A program made the position numbers and the translations under genes. Shown here piece after piece: positions 1 to 6,689 of a DNA stretch of 12,070 bases. The stretch's first letter is position 1, and each line of letters begins with the position of its first letter. Origin of the DNA: Micavibrio aeruginosavorus (lineage in GTDB: Bacteria; Pseudomonadota; Alphaproteobacteria; Micavibrionales; Micavibrionaceae); NCBI GenBank assembly GCA_003240795.1, contig QFNK01000025.1, positions 1 to 12,070 on the forward strand, given 5' to 3'. The notes beneath the pieces were generated by a model, which had not been told where the DNA came from, made no database searches, and worked only from the letters and a program-made list of their open reading frames with translations.

Positions 1-1
1 C

Positions 2-841
2 AGCGACCGTAATTCCGATGTCGATACGGCGACGACGGCCGATATCAAAGCGTATCTCGACCATCTGGCCGCGAAAACGCACGTCAAGGGCAAGAACAAA
101 TCCCAGATCGCCGTCCGCACTGTTGCGCGCCGTCTCTCCGCGCTGCGCCAGTTCTACCGCTATCTGGTCTCCGAAAATATCCGCAAGGACGACCCGACGA
201 CAACGATCGAAAGCCCGAAACAAGGCCGCACACTGCCGAAGACCCTGTCCGAAGCCGAAGTTTCCACGCTGATCAAAACAGCCGCAGAACAAGGCGGCGC
301 GGATTCCATCCGTCTCGTCTGCCTTCTTGAAATGCTGTACGCAACGGGTCTTCGTGTTTCCGAACTCGTCGGCCTGCCTCTCTCCGCGCTCAGCGAAGAC
401 AGCCAGTTCCTGATGGTTGACGGCAAAGGCGGCCGCGAGCGTATGGTTCCGCTGTCCGACCCGGCACAAAAAGCGATCAAGGATTATCTGGCCGTCCGCC
501 AGCAATTCATCGGCGCGGAAAACCGTATGGCGCAGGAAAAATGGGTATTCCCGTCCCGCACGTCCGAATCCGGCCACCTGACGCGTCAGCGTTTCGCCCA
601 GCTCCTGAAAGACCTTGCCCGTGAAGCCGAACTGGATGAAGAGCGCGTATCGCCGCACATCCTGCGTCACGCCTTTGCGACGCACCTTCTGTCCCGCGGC
701 GCGGATTTGCGTTCGGTTCAGAAAATGCTCGGCCACGCCGACATTGCGACGACCCAGATTTACACGCACATCGTTGGTGGCGGCCTGAAGAAAACGGTCG
801 AAGAAAAACACCCGATGGGCAAAAAAACGGGTTCCCGTTAG
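2..841 (+). CDS. xerD: Tyrosine recombinase XerD, 5' end outside the window
   Basis: Site-specific tyrosine recombinase, the XerC/XerD partner that resolves chromosome dimers at dif during division. The frame is open from base 2, so the start codon lies upstream. The visible N-terminal part is a SAM-like core-binding domain, with a helix around RRLSALRQFYRYLVS. The catalytic domain has the complete set of active residues: Arg at 353-355 (in ATGLRVSEL), Lys at 425-427 (in GKGGRER), His and Arg at 656-658 and 665-667 (HILRH), His at 734-736 (LGHAD) and the nucleophile Tyr at 761-763 (IYTH). The protein ends in a short basic tail. XerD rather than XerC is inferred from the accA neighbour, an order common in alphaproteobacteria, so the subtype is less certain than the family. 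A strong terminator follows, so accA probably has its own promoter. Confidence 0.93.
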   Translation, partial: SDRNSDVDTATTADIKAYLDHLAAKTHVKGKNKSQIAVRTVARRLSALRQFYRYLVSENIRKDDPTTTIESPKQGRTLPKTLSEAEVSTLIKTAAEQGGADSIRLVCLLEMLYATGLRVSELVGLPLSALSEDSQFLMVDGKGGRERMVPLSDPAQKAIKDYLAVRQQFIGAENRMAQEKWVFPSRTSESGHLTRQRFAQLLKDLAREAELDEERVSPHILRHAFATHLLSRGADLRSVQKMLGHADIATTQIYTHIVGGGLKKTVEEKHPMGKKTGSR

Positions 842-856
842 GATTTAAGAAATATG

Positions 857-891
857 AAAAAAGGCAGGCGATTGTTGCGCCTGCCTTTATC
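857..891 (+). terminator. Rho-independent terminator after xerD
   Basis: An 11-bp perfect stem pairs 860-870 (AAAGGCAGGCG) with 878-888 (CGCCTGCCTTT) around a 7-base loop. Downstream T residues are short and broken by A. A run of A on the left side (857-862) gives a U tract on the other strand too, but no minus-strand gene ends here. Confidence 0.85.
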
Positions 892-933
892 ATTTGATAC
901 TTATACGCGCTTGAACAATCCAAGAAAAATCAC

Positions 934-1875
934 ATGAGCCAGCTAGATTTTGAAAAGCCTATCCTCGAACTCGAGGGCAAGATTGCCGAACTGCGCAATA
1001 TGGGCAGCGATTCCACGATTTCCATCTCGGACGAGATCAGCCGCATGCAGGCAAAGGCGAACAAGCTTCTCGCCAGCGCTTACGCCAAGCTGACGCCAGC
1101 GCAGAAAGTCCATGTCGCGCGCCATCCGAACCGTCCGCACTTCCTTGATTACATCAACGGCATGATTTCCGACTTCACGCCGCTGGCAGGTGACCGTAAT
1201 TTCGGCGAAGATCAGGCATTGATCGGCGGGATCGGACGTTTCAACGGACAATCCGTCGTCATTATGGGGCATGAACGCGGTCACGACACGGAAACGCGCC
1301 TGCGCCACAATTTCGGCATGGCCCGTCCCGAAGGTTACCGCAAGGCGCAGCGCCTGATGCAGATGGCCGACCACTTCCAGATTCCGGTCATCACGCTGGT
1401 CGACACGGCCGGTGCGTATCCGGGCCGCGGCGCGGAAGAACGCGGTCAGGCCGAAGCGATCGCAAAATCCATCGAAGTCTGTCTGAACGTAACCGTTCCC
1501 ATCCTCTCCGTCGTTATCGGCGAAGGCGGTTCGGGCGGCGCTATCGCCATTGCGACGGCAGACCGCGTTTACATGCTCGAACATTCCATCTACTCCGTCA
1601 TCTCGCCGGAAGGATGCGCGTCCATCCTTTGGCGTTCCGCCGCGAACGCCCCCGAAGCCGCAGCCGCGCTGAAGCTGACGGCGGAAGACATGAAGGAAAA
1701 CAAGCTGATCGACGGCATCATTGCCGAACCTGTCGGCGGCGCGCACCGTCACAAGGCCGCCGCGATTGAAAGCGTTGCCGTGCAGCTCCGCGCCGCACTG
1801 AAAGAGATCGGCGACTGGGACGGCGATGCGCTTAAAAGGGCGCGCGCGAAGAAATTCCTGGCGATGGGCCGCTAA
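934..1875 (+). CDS. accA: Acetyl-CoA carboxylase carboxyltransferase subunit alpha
   Basis: Alpha subunit of the carboxyltransferase half of acetyl-CoA carboxylase. With AccD it moves the carboxyl group from biotinylated AccB to acetyl-CoA, giving malonyl-CoA, the first committed step of fatty acid synthesis. The 313 residues are close to the usual family length. The N-terminal helical segment (LDFEKPILELEGKIAEL) is typical. The crotonase-like core shows VTLVDTAGAYPG, the glycine-rich GEGGSGGA oxyanion region around residues 196-203, and the PEGCA motif at 225-229. The ATG at 934 is chosen because MSQLDFEKP matches the usual family N-terminus; upstream AAGAAA is a modest ribosome site. It lies 43 bases after the xerD terminator and 8 bases before the next small ORF. 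Nothing unusual is seen in the gene. Confidence 0.97.
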   Translation: MSQLDFEKPILELEGKIAELRNMGSDSTISISDEISRMQAKANKLLASAYAKLTPAQKVHVARHPNRPHFLDYINGMISDFTPLAGDRNFGEDQALIGGIGRFNGQSVVIMGHERGHDTETRLRHNFGMARPEGYRKAQRLMQMADHFQIPVITLVDTAGAYPGRGAEERGQAEAIAKSIEVCLNVTVPILSVVIGEGGSGGAIAIATADRVYMLEHSIYSVISPEGCASILWRSAANAPEAAAALKLTAEDMKENKLIDGIIAEPVGGAHRHKAAAIESVAVQLRAALKEIGDWDGDALKRARAKKFLAMGR

Positions 1876-1883
1876 CGGCCGAG

Positions 1884-2108
1884 ATGTTCTTCGAAGCGTT
1901 CGAGGGCTGGAAGAATATAGGACGTCCGGGACAGCCGGAAATTGCGGCCTGTTTCAAGCGCGTGGCGAGTGCCAAGAACCGCCGCGGCGCCTATAACGAG
2001 GTTGCCCTAAAAAACATGCTTCGCAATCCGCCGCCCGCCTTCGAGCAACAGGACAGAGACCTGGTTCTGCACGCGCTGGCATTGGAGCATCCATCCTGCA
2101 AACGATAA
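1884..2108 (+). CDS. Small hypothetical protein downstream of accA
   Basis: A 74-residue ORF starting 8 bases after the accA stop, with a short GAG-type ribosome site, and ending just before a strong terminator. Its position suggests cotranscription with accA. I do not recognise a family. The product is soluble-looking and mildly basic, with no signal peptide or membrane segment. It contains a segment NRRGAYNEVALKNMLRNPPP followed by a probable helix. Codon use is GC-rich like accA, and the ORF fills the space between accA and the terminator exactly, which supports it as real. No function can be assigned. Confidence 0.6.
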   Translation: MFFEAFEGWKNIGRPGQPEIAACFKRVASAKNRRGAYNEVALKNMLRNPPPAFEQQDRDLVLHALALEHPSCKR

Positions 2109-2140
2109 AAAAGCCCGCCGGTTGGCGGGCTTTTATTTTT
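2107..2140. terminator. Strong, probably bidirectional terminator
   Basis: An 11-bp perfect stem pairs 2109-2119 (AAAAGCCCGCC) with 2124-2134 (GGCGGGCTTTT) around a 4-base loop, followed by TTTTATTTTT on the plus strand. The A run at 2107-2112 reads as a T run on the minus strand, so the hairpin can end both the accA transcript and the convergent ribbon-helix-helix gene whose stop is at 2153. Confidence 0.92.
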
Positions 2141-2152
2141 CGGGATTCAGGA

Positions 2153-2548
2153 TTACGCGGCAATGGCCGCTTCGGAGGGCGCCGGCTGCTGCTTGATGCT
2201 ACGCTCATGCCATCCGGCACGACGTTTCATCGAGTCAAAGGAGCCGTGCCCCGCGCGCCCGTGCCCGTCCTCCGTGGAGGATGCGCGGAAGTAAAGCATC
2301 AGGAAAACGCGGATAGCGGCCGTCAGCGAGGTACGCTTGTTCTTACGGAAAGAAATCAGCGTGCAAAGCTCATGGATCGAGAAGCTTTCACGGGCGGAGA
2401 TTTCTTTCAGAGCGCGCCACATTTCCGGCTCCAGCCTTACCGACGTGCGGCGGCCGGATACGGTGATGTTGCGGGATACGAGCGTACTCCCCAGTTCCCT
2501 GTCATTTTGTGAATGGTCCATCATAATTCCCCTTATATCTAGAGCCAT
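2153..2548 (-). CDS. Ribbon-helix-helix domain protein
   Basis: Small protein of the alphaproteobacterial ribbon-helix-helix family (the RHH_4 type), presumed to bind DNA as a dimer and regulate transcription; its target is unknown. The domain begins with a beta strand, ITVSGRRTSVRLEP. Helices follow: EMWRALKEISARESFSIHEL and then RTSLTAAIRVFLMLYFRA. The C-terminal tail of about 40 residues is polar and basic and looks disordered. The longest form is 131 residues from the ATG at 2548, which has AAGGA seven bases upstream. A second start pair, ATGATG at 2524 and 2521, has AAGGGG just upstream and gives a 122-123-residue form that begins closer to the family N-terminus. Both starts have good ribosome sites, so the true N-terminus is open. 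The gene converges on the accA unit and shares its terminator. Confidence 0.85.
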   Translation of the reverse strand: MALDIRGIMMDHSQNDRELGSTLVSRNITVSGRRTSVRLEPEMWRALKEISARESFSIHELCTLISFRKNKRTSLTAAIRVFLMLYFRASSTEDGHGRAGHGSFDSMKRRAGWHERSIKQQPAPSEAAIAA

Positions 2549-2563
2549 ATGTCAGTCCTTTCG

Positions 2564-2591
2564 ATGATACCTAAATCAGTTTCAATTTCAA
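2564..2591 (-). promoter_or_regulatory. Candidate sigma-70-type promoter for the ribbon-helix-helix gene
   Basis: On the minus strand, TTGAAA (2586-2591) and TATCAT (2564-2569) are separated by 16 bases. The predicted transcript start would fall about 10 bases upstream of the ATG at 2548. That leaves little room for its ribosome site and slightly favours the inner start at 2524/2521. Judged by eye only. Confidence 0.4.
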
Positions 2592-2606
2592 CCATGAGTA
2601 TATAGT

Positions 2607-2903
2607 CTACATTCGCCCGTATTCCGAGGCGGGTATGGCGGAGATGGAAAGCGCATGTATTCCCGATGCCATTTCTTCTGAAATAAGGGCGGAAACCATA
2701 CGCTGGCGCTCAATCCTGCCAACACCTTCGAACACAGAAGATACAACTTTAACGTGAAAATGCGTTTCACCGGACCCGTCATCGCCGGCATGCCCCTTGT
2801 GAAGCGCACTCTCATTAACGACTTCCAGCAGGATTGGTTGCAACCCGCGTGCCAGTTTTTCGGTGATGCGGGACCGCATGTCCCCTTGCAGATTATTTTT
2901 CAT
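2607..2903 (-). CDS. BolA family protein
   Basis: Small BolA/IbaG-like protein. Members of this family bind [2Fe-2S] clusters with monothiol glutaredoxins and act in iron-sulfur handling and stress adaptation. The 98 residues include the fold's start (SRITEKLARGLQPILLEVVNES), a glycine-rich loop with HKGHAGDDGSGETHFHVKVVS that supplies conserved histidines, and the helix FEGVGRIERQRMVSALI, followed by the usual IHALSISA strand. The ATG at 2903 has GATGGGG upstream. An inner ATG at 2879 would match the usual BolA N-terminus but has its AGGGG too close, so the outer start is kept. It is divergent from the J-domain gene across 76 bases, an arrangement common in alphaproteobacteria, and ends 58 bases before the ribbon-helix-helix gene on the same strand. 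Confidence 0.93.
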   Translation of the reverse strand: MKNNLQGDMRSRITEKLARGLQPILLEVVNESALHKGHAGDDGSGETHFHVKVVSSVFEGVGRIERQRMVSALISEEMASGIHALSISAIPASEYGRM

Positions 2904-2941
2904 GCCCCATCTTTAAGCATCCGGCAAAGCCGCTGTAAAGC

Positions 2942-2970
2942 TTGTCTAGGGTCGGCCAAATCTTCATAAT
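2942..2970 (+). promoter_or_regulatory. Candidate promoter for the J-protein/cobS unit
   Basis: TTGTCT (2942-2947) and CATAAT (2965-2970) are spaced by exactly 17 bases in the bolA/J-protein divergent gap. The expected transcript start (about 2977) would nearly coincide with the ATG at 2980, implying a leaderless or nearly leaderless message, so the call is tentative. Confidence 0.35.
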
Positions 2971-2979
2971 GGGAAGGAT

Positions 2980-3582
2980 ATGCCCAGAATACAGTTGAAA
3001 CCCAATTCGCCCGAGTTTGCGGAGCCCGAGAAAAAACGGCGCCTCCGCCGGTGCGACATGCCCGGATGCTCCGCCTCCGGCGAACACCGCGCGCCCAAGG
3101 ACCGCTCCCTCTCCGACCATTACTGGTTCTGCTTCGACCATGTCCGCGACTACAACGCGGCGTGGGACTTTTTCTCCGGCATGAACGAGAGCGAAGTTGA
3201 AAGCCATATCCTGAACAGCCTGTACGGAGACCGTCCGACATGGCGGTACGATGTCGACGGGGCCAGCGTGGAAGCCCTGCGCCGCGCGGCATGGCAGACA
3301 TACAACTACACCGAAAAAGAACCGCCGAAGGAAGAGCCGAAACGGAGCCAGGCGCACGGCCTCAACCAGAATACACCGGAAGTCGAGGCCATAATGCTGA
3401 TGGGGCTGGAGCCGCCGGTCACGCTGGACGCCATCAAGGCGCGTTATAAAGAGCTGGTCAAAAAGCACCATCCGGACCTTAATCCGGGCGACAAGAATGC
3501 CGAAGACCTTCTCAAACAGATCAACATGGCCTATACAATCCTGAAGCTGTCTTACGCGAAGTTTGAAAAGATCGCCCGCTAG
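2980..3582 (+). CDS. J-domain (DnaJ-like) protein with N-terminal Cys/His motif
   Basis: Cochaperone-like protein of 200 residues with its J domain at the C-terminus (about 137-198), the reverse of classical DnaJ. The HPD motif that stimulates Hsp70 ATPase is residues 164-166 (KKHHPDLNPGDK), followed by QINMAYTIL of helix III. The N-terminal half has Cys25, Cys30, Cys51 and His54 (CDMPGC and WFCFDH), which could bind a metal; this is inferred from spacing alone. The middle (about 105-130) is charged and probably disordered. There is no Gly/Phe region and no DnaJ zinc finger, so it is not DnaJ itself. Proteins like this are commonly encoded next to cobS in alphaproteobacteria. cobS starts 35 bases downstream, so the two are probably cotranscribed and this may help assemble the CobS/CobT complex, though no experiment is known to me. 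Confidence 0.92.
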   Translation: MPRIQLKPNSPEFAEPEKKRRLRRCDMPGCSASGEHRAPKDRSLSDHYWFCFDHVRDYNAAWDFFSGMNESEVESHILNSLYGDRPTWRYDVDGASVEALRRAAWQTYNYTEKEPPKEEPKRSQAHGLNQNTPEVEAIMLMGLEPPVTLDAIKARYKELVKKHHPDLNPGDKNAEDLLKQINMAYTILKLSYAKFEKIAR

Positions 3583-3617
3583 GCAGCCCTGAAATTCCCT
3601 GCACGAAAGAGTTACCC

Positions 3618-4643
3618 ATGGCCGAACAACTTCAAAAAGACAAAGAGCCCCTGCACGCCTCCTTTGACATTACCAAGGTTACGAACAAGGAAGGCAAGTA
3701 CACGACCATTCCCGACACGAAATACAACGTGCGCGAGACGTTCGGCCTCGATATCGACTGGGACGTTCCGGGTTTCAAGGAAGACAGCCAGAACGTGCCG
3801 GAGGCCGACCCGACCTATCATTTCGATTACACGACGACCATGGCGATCCTCGCCGGGTTCGCGCACAACCGCCGCGTGATGGTACAGGGCTATCACGGCA
3901 CCGGAAAATCGACGCACATCGAACAGGTCGCGGCGCGCCTGAAATGGCCATGCGTGCGGATCAACCTCGATTCCCACGTTTCCCGTATCGACCTTCTGGG
4001 CAAGGACATGATCGTCCTGAAGGAAGGGAAACAGATCACGGAGTATCAGGAAGGCCTGCTGCCATGGGCGATCCAGAATCCGGTCGCTCTGGTCTTTGAC
4101 GAATACGACGCGGGCCGTCCGGACGTCATGTTCGTGATCCAGCGCGTCCTGGAAACCGAAGGGCGCCTGACGCTTCTCGACCAGAACAAGGTCATCCGTC
4201 CTCACCCGGCATCGCGCCTTTTCGCCACCGCAAACACGGTCGGCCTCGGTGATACGACGGGCCTGTATCACGGCACGCAACAGATCAACCAGGCGCAGAT
4301 GGACCGCTGGAACATCGTGACGCAGCTCAACTACCTCGATCATGATGTCGAGACGGAGATCATGCTCCGCAAGGTGCCGGAACTCAGCAATGCGGAAGGC
4401 CGCGAGATGGTGTCCGCCATGGTACGCATGGCCGATCTTACCCGCTCCGGCTTTATCAACGGCGACCTGTCCACCGTCATGTCACCGCGGACGGTGCTTA
4501 GCTGGCTTGAAAATTATACCATCTTCAAGGACCGCGAGCTGTCTTTCCGCTTTGCGTTCATGAACAAATGCGATGAAATGGAATGGCCGACTCTGGCAGA
4601 ATACTACCAGCGCTGTTTCGGCGTCGAACTGCTTAAAAAATAA
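3618..4643 (+). CDS. cobS: Cobaltochelatase subunit CobS, AAA+ ATPase
   Basis: AAA+ ATPase of the MoxR-like class. In the aerobic cobalamin pathway, CobS and CobT form a chaperone-like ring that powers cobalt insertion into hydrogenobyrinic acid a,c-diamide by CobN. It has 341 residues, near the family length. Residues 1-75 form the CobS-specific N-terminal region. Walker A is GYHGTGKS (91-98), Walker B ALVFDEYD (157-164), the sensor-1 region FATANT ends near 207, and a likely arginine finger is Arg230 in QAQMDRW. The C-terminal helical lid ends in ELLKK. The ATG at 3618 follows AAAGAG and gives the expected start. The gene lies between the J-protein gene and a small lysine-rich ORF leading to cobT. 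CobS without CobN in the window leaves the true substrate open. Confidence 0.95.
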   Translation: MAEQLQKDKEPLHASFDITKVTNKEGKYTTIPDTKYNVRETFGLDIDWDVPGFKEDSQNVPEADPTYHFDYTTTMAILAGFAHNRRVMVQGYHGTGKSTHIEQVAARLKWPCVRINLDSHVSRIDLLGKDMIVLKEGKQITEYQEGLLPWAIQNPVALVFDEYDAGRPDVMFVIQRVLETEGRLTLLDQNKVIRPHPASRLFATANTVGLGDTTGLYHGTQQINQAQMDRWNIVTQLNYLDHDVETEIMLRKVPELSNAEGREMVSAMVRMADLTRSGFINGDLSTVMSPRTVLSWLENYTIFKDRELSFRFAFMNKCDEMEWPTLAEYYQRCFGVELLKK

Positions 4644-4663
4644 CCAACTGACAGGAAAACATC

Positions 4664-4771
4664 ATGGCCAAATCACAAGACGCAAAAAAAGAAACCAAGA
4701 AACAACCGACAAAAACGCCGAAAGAAAAGAAGCAGGCAAAGCAGGAAAAGAAAGCCGCTAAAAACAAGTAA
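4664..4771 (+). CDS. Lysine-rich 35-residue peptide
   Basis: A very short ORF between cobS and cobT, from ATG 4664 to TAA 4771. AGGA lies about eight bases before the ATG, an ideal ribosome site. The peptide starts MAKSQDAKKETKKQ and ends AKQEKKAAKNK. Fourteen of its 35 residues are lysine, and apart from the first Met and a few Ala there are no hydrophobic residues. It should be soluble, strongly basic and disordered or a single charged helix. Basic peptides of this kind may bind nucleic acid or acidic proteins; the acidic linker of CobT next door is an obvious possible partner, but that is inference. It begins 20 bases after the cobS stop, within the same transcription unit. Lysine-rich frames can arise by chance in A-rich DNA, so the clean ribosome site is the main support. 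Confidence 0.65.
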   Translation: MAKSQDAKKETKKQPTKTPKEKKQAKQEKKAAKNK

Positions 4772-4787
4772 GCCCGCGTATATATTT

Positions 4788-4821
4788 TGTCATGCCCGCG
4801 CAAGCGGGCGTGACGCTTTTT
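4788..4821 (+). repeat. GC-rich hairpin, REP-like dispersed repeat or attenuator
   Basis: A stem of about 11 bp pairs 4789-4799 (GTCATGCCCGC) with 4804-4814 (GCGGGCGTGAC), including one G-U pair, closed by a GCAA (GNRA) loop at 4800-4803. TTTTT follows at 4817-4821. Similar GTCATGCCCGC-loop-GCGGGCATGAC palindromes are scattered between genes in many alphaproteobacteria. Here it lies between the lysine-rich ORF and cobT, where it may stabilise the upstream message or partly terminate transcription before cobT. Confidence 0.7.
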
Positions 4822-4829
4822 AAGAGCCC

Positions 4830-6689
4830 ATGAAAGAAGACAAAGAAAAAAGCGCCGAGAATTACAAGAACGCCGCCGCCGCGACCCTTCGCGCGATGGC
4901 GGAGAAGAAGCATATGGGCGTTTCCTTTTCCGCGTCGGAAACGGCGGATTATGTGACAACGCCGAACGATGAAAACACGCGCCTGCCCCTGCCCCCGACA
5001 CATATGACGAAGGACGCACTGGCGCTTCACCGCGCCGCGGGCGATGTGAAGGCCCTGCGCCTGAGGCATCATGACCGTTCGCTTCATGTAAAAAGCACAC
5101 CGAGAGATCCGTCCGCCGCCGCCATGTTCGAGGCACTGGAACAGGCTCGGTACGAAGCCGTCGGCATGACGCAAATGAAAGGCGTCGAGAAAAACCTGAA
5201 CGCCCAGCTTTCGGACAAATTCCGCCGCCTTGGCTATGAACACGCCGACACGCGCGATGAAAAGGTCATGGCCGATGCGCTTCATGCCCTTGCGCGGTTT
5301 GCCATGACGGGCGAAAAAATCCCGGGCAATGCAAAGGCGCTAGTTGAACAATGGGCGCCGTGGGTAGAAGAGAAAATCGGCAAGGACGGATTTAGCATCC
5401 TGAAATCCTCGCTGGACGATCAGGCGGCTTATGCCAGGGCGTCGCGGGATCTTCTCTCCCGCCTCGATATGAACGCGCCCACACAGGACGATGAGGACGG
5501 CGAGGAGGACGTTCAGGATGACGGCTCCGACAACGGGCCGCAAGATCAAGACCAGCAGCAGAATCAGGAAGACCGGAACGACTCTCAAAAGCAGAGCAAG
5601 GAAACCGCTGAAGACAGCGAGCTTTCCGAGACGCCCGATGAAACCGAAATGGACGAGGTCAGCGAGCAGGATATCGGCGAGCCGACAGACGGCGAAACGC
5701 CTGCCGAAGCGCCGCCGCGCCGGAATGATGTGGAGCTTGACCCGCATGGTGAAAATTACCTGATCTATACCAAGCAGTTTGACGAAACGGTCGATGCGGA
5801 GGATTTGTCCGACCCCGGCGAACTATCCCGCCTCCGCCGCCTGCTCGACCAGCAGATGCAGCCCTATCAGGGTGTGGCTTCAAAACTTGCCAACAGGCTT
5901 CAGCGCAAATTGATGGCGCAGCAGCAAAGATCATGGCTGTTCGATCAGGAAGAAGGCTATATCGACGCGGCGAAACTCTCGCGCCTGATCGCAAATCCGA
6001 CGATCGCCCTTACCTTTAAAAAGGAAAAGCAGACGGATTTTCGTGACACGGTTGTTACGCTTCTGATCGATAATTCCGGCTCCATGCGTGGCCGCCCGAT
6101 CGCGATTGCGGCGATGTGTACGGACATCCTCGCCCGCACGCTGGAACGTTGCGGGGTGAAGGTGGAAATCCTCGGCTTTACCACCCGCGCCTGGAAAGGC
6201 GGCAAGAGCCGCGACCTCTGGATCGAAAACGGACGCCCGCAATATCCGGGACGCCTCAACGACCTGCGCCATATCGTTTACAAGAACGCGGATGCGCCGC
6301 TTCGCCGCGCGCACAAGAATTTCGGCCTCATGCTGAAAGAAGGCATATTGAAAGAAAATATCGACGGCGAGGCGCTCGTCTGGGCGCACAACCGCATCGC
6401 CCGCAGGCCGGAACAGCGCAAGATCCTGATGGTTATTTCGGACGGTGCACCGGTGGACGACTCCACCCTCTCCGTCAACATGGCCAATATTCTCGAACGC
6501 GATCTGCGCACCGTGATCGGATGGATTGAGGGGCTGAAGCAGGTCGAGCTGACCGCCATCGGTATCGGGCACGACGTAACACGCTATTACTCCCGCGCCA
6601 TGACCATCACGGACGCCGACGAGCTAGCCAGCGCGCTGGTTCAGCGGATTGAAGGGCTGTTTCAGTTAAACGATAGAAACAGAATTTAG
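4830..6689 (+). CDS. cobT: Cobaltochelatase subunit CobT, von Willebrand A domain
   Basis: CobT partners the CobS ATPase in the aerobic cobaltochelatase complex; its vWA domain is thought to bind metal and dock the ring to CobN, as BchD does with BchI in magnesium chelatase. The 619 residues match the family. Residues 1-210 are the helical CobT N-terminal region. About 219-300 is a strongly acidic low-complexity linker (DDEDGEEDVQDDGSD and further Asp/Glu/Gln). The vWA domain begins near 405 and has the MIDAS motif DNSGS at 414-418. VISDGAPVDDST further on fits a later metal-site segment. The ATG at 4830 follows AAGAG and lies 58 bases after the lysine-rich ORF, with a hairpin between. The stop overlaps the end of the convergent acyltransferase gene by four bases. 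It is intact. Confidence 0.95.
   Translation: MKEDKEKSAENYKNAAAATLRAMAEKKHMGVSFSASETADYVTTPNDENTRLPLPPTHMTKDALALHRAAGDVKALRLRHHDRSLHVKSTPRDPSAAAMFEALEQARYEAVGMTQMKGVEKNLNAQLSDKFRRLGYEHADTRDEKVMADALHALARFAMTGEKIPGNAKALVEQWAPWVEEKIGKDGFSILKSSLDDQAAYARASRDLLSRLDMNAPTQDDEDGEEDVQDDGSDNGPQDQDQQQNQEDRNDSQKQSKETAEDSELSETPDETEMDEVSEQDIGEPTDGETPAEAPPRRNDVELDPHGENYLIYTKQFDETVDAEDLSDPGELSRLRRLLDQQMQPYQGVASKLANRLQRKLMAQQQRSWLFDQEEGYIDAAKLSRLIANPTIALTFKKEKQTDFRDTVVTLLIDNSGSMRGRPIAIAAMCTDILARTLERCGVKVEILGFTTRAWKGGKSRDLWIENGRPQYPGRLNDLRHIVYKNADAPLRRAHKNFGLMLKEGILKENIDGEALVWAHNRIARRPEQRKILMVISDGAPVDDSTLSVNMANILERDLRTVIGWIEGLKQVELTAIGIGHDVTRYYSRAMTITDADELASALVQRIEGLFQLNDRNRI

Noticed and set aside
943..1752. 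Long open frame on the minus strand opposite accA
   Set aside because: It is a codon-bias shadow: accA has unmistakable family motifs over the same bases, and the minus frame product matches nothing and is arginine-rich and low in structure.
2207..2567. Plus-strand frames opposite the ribbon-helix-helix gene
   Set aside because: They overlap a recognised minus-strand domain and lack ribosome sites.
3612..4343. Long minus-strand frame opposite cobS
   Set aside because: Shadow of cobS, whose Walker motifs are intact; no ribosome site or family resemblance on the minus strand.
4588..4761. Alternative plus-strand frame across the cobS end and the lysine-rich ORF
   Set aside because: It overlaps the end of cobS in another frame and has no ribosome site; the frame from 4664 has one and fits the gap.
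5340..6572. Two overlapping minus-strand frames opposite cobT
   Set aside because: Shadows of cobT; the hydrophobic-looking stretch near 5500-5650 is only the complement of the acidic linker codons.
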